Shown piece after piece: positions 60,925-64,000 of a stretch of 64,000 nt of DNA (positions are counted from its first letter, which is position 1; each line of letters starts with the position of its first letter). Source of the DNA: Hyalella azteca (taxonomy: Eukaryota; Arthropoda; Malacostraca; Amphipoda; Hyalellidae); the NCBI RefSeq assembly GCF_000764305.2, contig NW_025935717.1, forward strand, positions 248,001 through 312,000. The letters are read 5' to 3'. The notes under the pieces were generated by a model. It saw only the letters and a list, made by a program, of their open reading frames with translations. It was not told the DNA's origin and ran no database searches. The position numbers were made by a program, and so were the translations under genes.

Positions 60925-61476
60925 CCCCTTGAGAGTAGAATGCTTATGCTTGAAATGCGTGCGCAGCTGAGATGCTCTTGCAAAGGTTTGGCCACATTGC
61001 TTGCACTTGTATTCATTGTCATCAACTTCTCCAGCAGCCAAGCTGATTTCACCCTCATCAAGCAAGTCAGCATTATCAGGAGTTTTCTTGCATGCTGCAG
61101 CATCAACAACAGTTCCTTCAATAAGAGGAAGATTCTGGCACTCAGGTATGCCATTAGCAGCATCAAAAATACTCACAATGTGAGTGATTGAGTTGATGCT
61201 ATCACTTTCTCTCTCACTTGATGAAACTCTTATAGAAGAATTGGACACTATCTGATCATGAATACTTTCATCACAACTGACATCATTATCAGCCCGATCT
61301 GCAGCATTGTCATCCAAATGAAAGTCTGAAGAATCTTTCTCTTCTGTAGATATTTTCTTCTTGACAGGCTTTCTGCAGAAAAATTTCTTTGTAGTTAAGA
61401 TTGCAGTCTTTTTGGTGGGACTGCTTGGTGCTGGCTTAGCTGACTTGGAGAGGTTTAAAGGAGGTCCCAAATCCAT
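60925..61476 (-). CDS. Zinc-finger gene exon 1 (first finger)
   Basis: The ATG at 61476 has a good context (agaATGGat) and is taken as the start. The exon itself may begin at 61500 after a 'tttacag' acceptor, and its first eight codons (V-N-L-P-K-F-Y-R) are open, so an upstream coding exon beyond 61503 is possible. It encodes a basic, Ser/Lys-rich N-terminus (K-K-F-F-C-R-K-P-V-K-K-K), an acidic spacer, and one C2H2 finger (Y-K-C-K-Q-C-G-Q-T-F ... H-F-K-H-K-H). The donor 'ggg|gtgagt' after 60925 is in phase 0. Confidence 0.82.
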
Positions 61477-61739
61477 TCTGTAAAATTTGGGTAGATTCAC
61501 CTGTAAAACAGAACAAATTAGTATCTTTCATTTGATTTGCATTAGATGTAAGAGTTGAAATACACACGTATATATTAGATCAGATGGAAGGAACATTTGT
61601 AAGTTTTGCAGAAAAAAACATCCCATTGCCAAAAATATCAGTTCAGGGTTAACAATTCTGTTTTTGTGCAAGTAGGTAGTTACTTGACACAGTATATACT
61701 TTTTATAAGCTAAACATAATTGTTAGATAGTTAGGAATG

Positions 61740-62772
61740 TACCGTAAGATGGGGTAATAAGGGACGGTTTTGAGCGTTTTTTGTTAATAACTTCTTACCA
61801 TGAAACATTTCAGAAACAAGTTTGGGCTCATTTTAAAGCTCTTTGCAAGGGCTATCAAATTGCATCACCGAAAAATTCCATATGCTATACGTGAGGCGCC
61901 AGACGCAAAATAAAAGTATCCCAAATTACCCCTGGGAACGGGGTAATCCGGGACACTTGCAATAAAACTTAATTTAAAAATGTTTGAAGCATGCAGAGTG
62001 TACTCGTCCATAACTAACAGTACTCTGAAGTCCTCCTCTTTCATTGTAGATGATGTAGATGTAGAATAAATGAAATTTTCTGTGATTTTTACTTGTTTTT
62101 TCTTAATTGATATCATATTACCAAATTCATTAATTACCATGCCGCAAAATGGGATAACAGACTACCTACTGTCAAACGGAGTAAAAAGGGACGAGCGGGG
62201 TAAATCAGGACAAGCATCCCACATTTTGTAGAAATGTTGTAGCAGCTAAACTAATAAAAATATTGCAAAAAAATAAAAAAAGTGGGGTAAATTTAAACAT
62301 TTTTACTATCTATTATGTATAAAGCTAGTCAAGAAATCAAACATTTACTATCTCTAAAAAATCACTGATAAAGTGTGAAAAATGCGATTATGGAAAATTA
62401 CTTCTGCTAAGGTCCGGAGCAAAAAAAATATTTGCCGCATTAAAAAATTTTACTTACATAAAAGTTGCACCCAGGTGTTGGCTTGAAAATGTAATTGATG
62501 GAATTTGCCTATCTCATTAAAAAAAATGGCAGCCATTTCCACGTGATGGGGTAAAAAGGGACACCCCCCTCCTGGGGTTATTAGGGACACCCTTAAAAAT
62601 GCATTTACAGTAGAACCTCAGTTAGCAAAGGCTCCAGTTAACAAAGAAATTGATTAACAACAAAAAATTTTGATTACATTTACCTCGATTGGCGAAAAAA
62701 ATTCACTTCTCGAAAAATTAGTGCATCATCGGTCGTCGCAAAATTGTACATAGAATGCTATATAGAATTGTG
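61740..62772. mobile_element. Repeat element B, copy 2, left part
   Basis: The first part (61742-62110) matches 12045-12350 in direct orientation; shared tracts include 'gttaataacttcttaccatg' and 'ctctgaagtcctcctctttc'. The part at 62440-62770 matches 12690-13050 in inverted orientation. The element is therefore fold-back or rearranged. The motif 'ggggtaa' is scattered through it. No gene is present. Confidence 0.75.
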
Positions 62773-62774
62773 TA

Positions 62775-63748
62775 CCGTAAAATGGGGTTACTTTGACCGG
62801 CGGGGTAACTTTGACCACTTTTCGTTTTTTTAACAAAAACCCCCAAAACTCAAAAGCGATTTGACATAGAAAAATTTTGTCAATGGCCATCAAAGGCCTA
62901 ATACTGAGGCTACGTAACACAGTAGAAAGATTTAAAAAGTTTGCATATCTAACAGGTTAAAAAATTAATAATGTGACTCACGAAGAAGAGCTATTATTTA
63001 AAGCCTGTTGGAGTAGCCCCTCCAATATTCTATTTTTTGGTAAAATAACTCCAGGTTTTGATGCATTGTAGTAGAACTCTTCTAGTTACATATGCAAAAG
63101 ACAAATTTTAGGAAAGTGTCATAGTTTGCAAATGGGGGGCACTGCCCCCCAATGGGGGAACTTTGACCACCTGCTGACAGCCGTGACGGGGTAACATTGA
63201 CCGGCTTGGAAATTAAGTTAAAATTACCATAGGTACCTATATAACATATTTTATGTTTGATACACCTATTAATGTTTTTTTCTTTATGTTTCAGACTCTA
63301 CAGAGTCTTATACATGGTAATTTTAACTCAATTTTCAAACCGGTCTATGTTACCCCGTCATGGCTGCCATTAGGTGGTCACATTTCGCCAATTGGGCGGC
63401 GGCACCCCCATTTGCAAACTATGACACTTTCCTAAAATCTGTCTTTTGCATATGTAACTAGAAGAGTTCTACTACAATGCACCACAACCTGAGTTATTTG
63501 GAGTTATTTGACCAAAAAATTAAATTGATTTTACCACCCGGTCAAAGAAACCCCAAGAGCTGGGGTAACAAAGACCATCACTTTTTTTAAATTACATCAA
63601 AACTATGAGAGGCAGGAGCCAGCAATTTATGGTGAGTAAAGCTAGAGCATAGACCTGTATTTTGCATGTTTCAATTTAAGTTTAACTTATGTAGTAAAAA
63701 AATGGCATTGTCTTGAAAAAAAGTGGTCAAAGTTACCCCATTTTACAG
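62775..63748. mobile_element. Fold-back element A, copy 2, uninterrupted
   Basis: The ends 'ccgtaaaatggggttacttt' and 'aaagttaccccattttacag' are inverted and flanked by TA at 62773-62774 and 63749-63750. The two halves mirror one another around 'agactctacagagtct' near 63294-63309. It is inserted within element B, since B-related sequence continues on both sides. At 63269-63272 the TTAA is unoccupied, whereas in copy 1 the piggyBac-like element sits there. Confidence 0.85.
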
Positions 63749-63750
63749 TA

Positions 63751-64000
63751 CTGGGATTTATTTCTCCAAAACATATGATGGTTGTCACCAAAACATTATT
63801 TTCTGTTTCAGGTATGTTTTTTACGATCTTTTTTGTTATAGTGGAATCACTTGACTTGATTAAAATTGTGCGAAATTACAAACCATCCTGTAAGCTTACA
63901 GATACAGAAGAAATGCTACATGGCTGCTGAAATATGAAGCTTGCAGTGGACAAGGTCATTGTCAATGCTCAATGGCATGTCCATGGATACAGTAATACTG
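63751..64000. mobile_element. Repeat element B, copy 2, right part (runs off the window)
   Basis: Matches 12420-12690 in inverted orientation, for example 'gcttgcagtggacaaggt' against 'accttgtccactgcaagc'. Truncated by the window edge. Confidence 0.75.

Overview
This is a eukaryotic nuclear window, most likely from an arthropod and perhaps a crustacean (the latter is an inference of low confidence). The support is AT-rich DNA, GT-AG introns, long gene-poor stretches, many short tandem arrays, and TA- and TTAA-flanked DNA transposon remnants. No bacterial, organellar or viral gene was recognised.

Five protein-coding genes can be assembled with consistent splice phases. (1) A CUTC copper-homeostasis gene lies on the minus strand: six exons from 21684 down to 16735, 240 aa. 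(2) A NIMA-related kinase of the NEK1/NEK5 type lies on the plus strand: three coding exons, 25630-32658, 2216 aa, with a very long disordered tail holding a 13-copy 9-residue repeat. (3) WDR89 is a single plus-strand coding exon, 35897-37093. (4) YOD1/OTU1, a deubiquitinase, lies on the minus strand: six exons from 46029 down to 41190, 420 aa. (5) A large C2H2 zinc-finger gene with about 26 fingers, laid out like ZNF236, lies on the minus strand from 61476 (or 61500) down to 53995. CUTC and the kinase are head to head, WDR89 and YOD1 are tail to tail, and the genes do not form a functional pathway.

The rest is repeat-rich. Positions 700-6100 hold a cluster of minisatellites. Positions 9358-13314 hold two fold-back elements, one split by a 1.7 kb piggyBac-like element. 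Positions 22790-23910 hold another fold-back. A near-perfect 442 bp hairpin MITE sits in the last YOD1 intron. A solo LTR lies at 47083-48058 and an inverted-repeat element at 48839-49790. Copies of the 9-13 kb fold-back elements return at 61740-64000, and one of these preserves the empty site of the piggyBac-like insertion.

The most unusual pattern is that several short tandem duplications lie exactly across exon-intron junctions, copying splice donors or acceptors. Examples are the YOD1 exon 4 donor, the YOD1 exon 6 acceptor, the CUTC exon 5 acceptor and the CUTC exon 2 donor.
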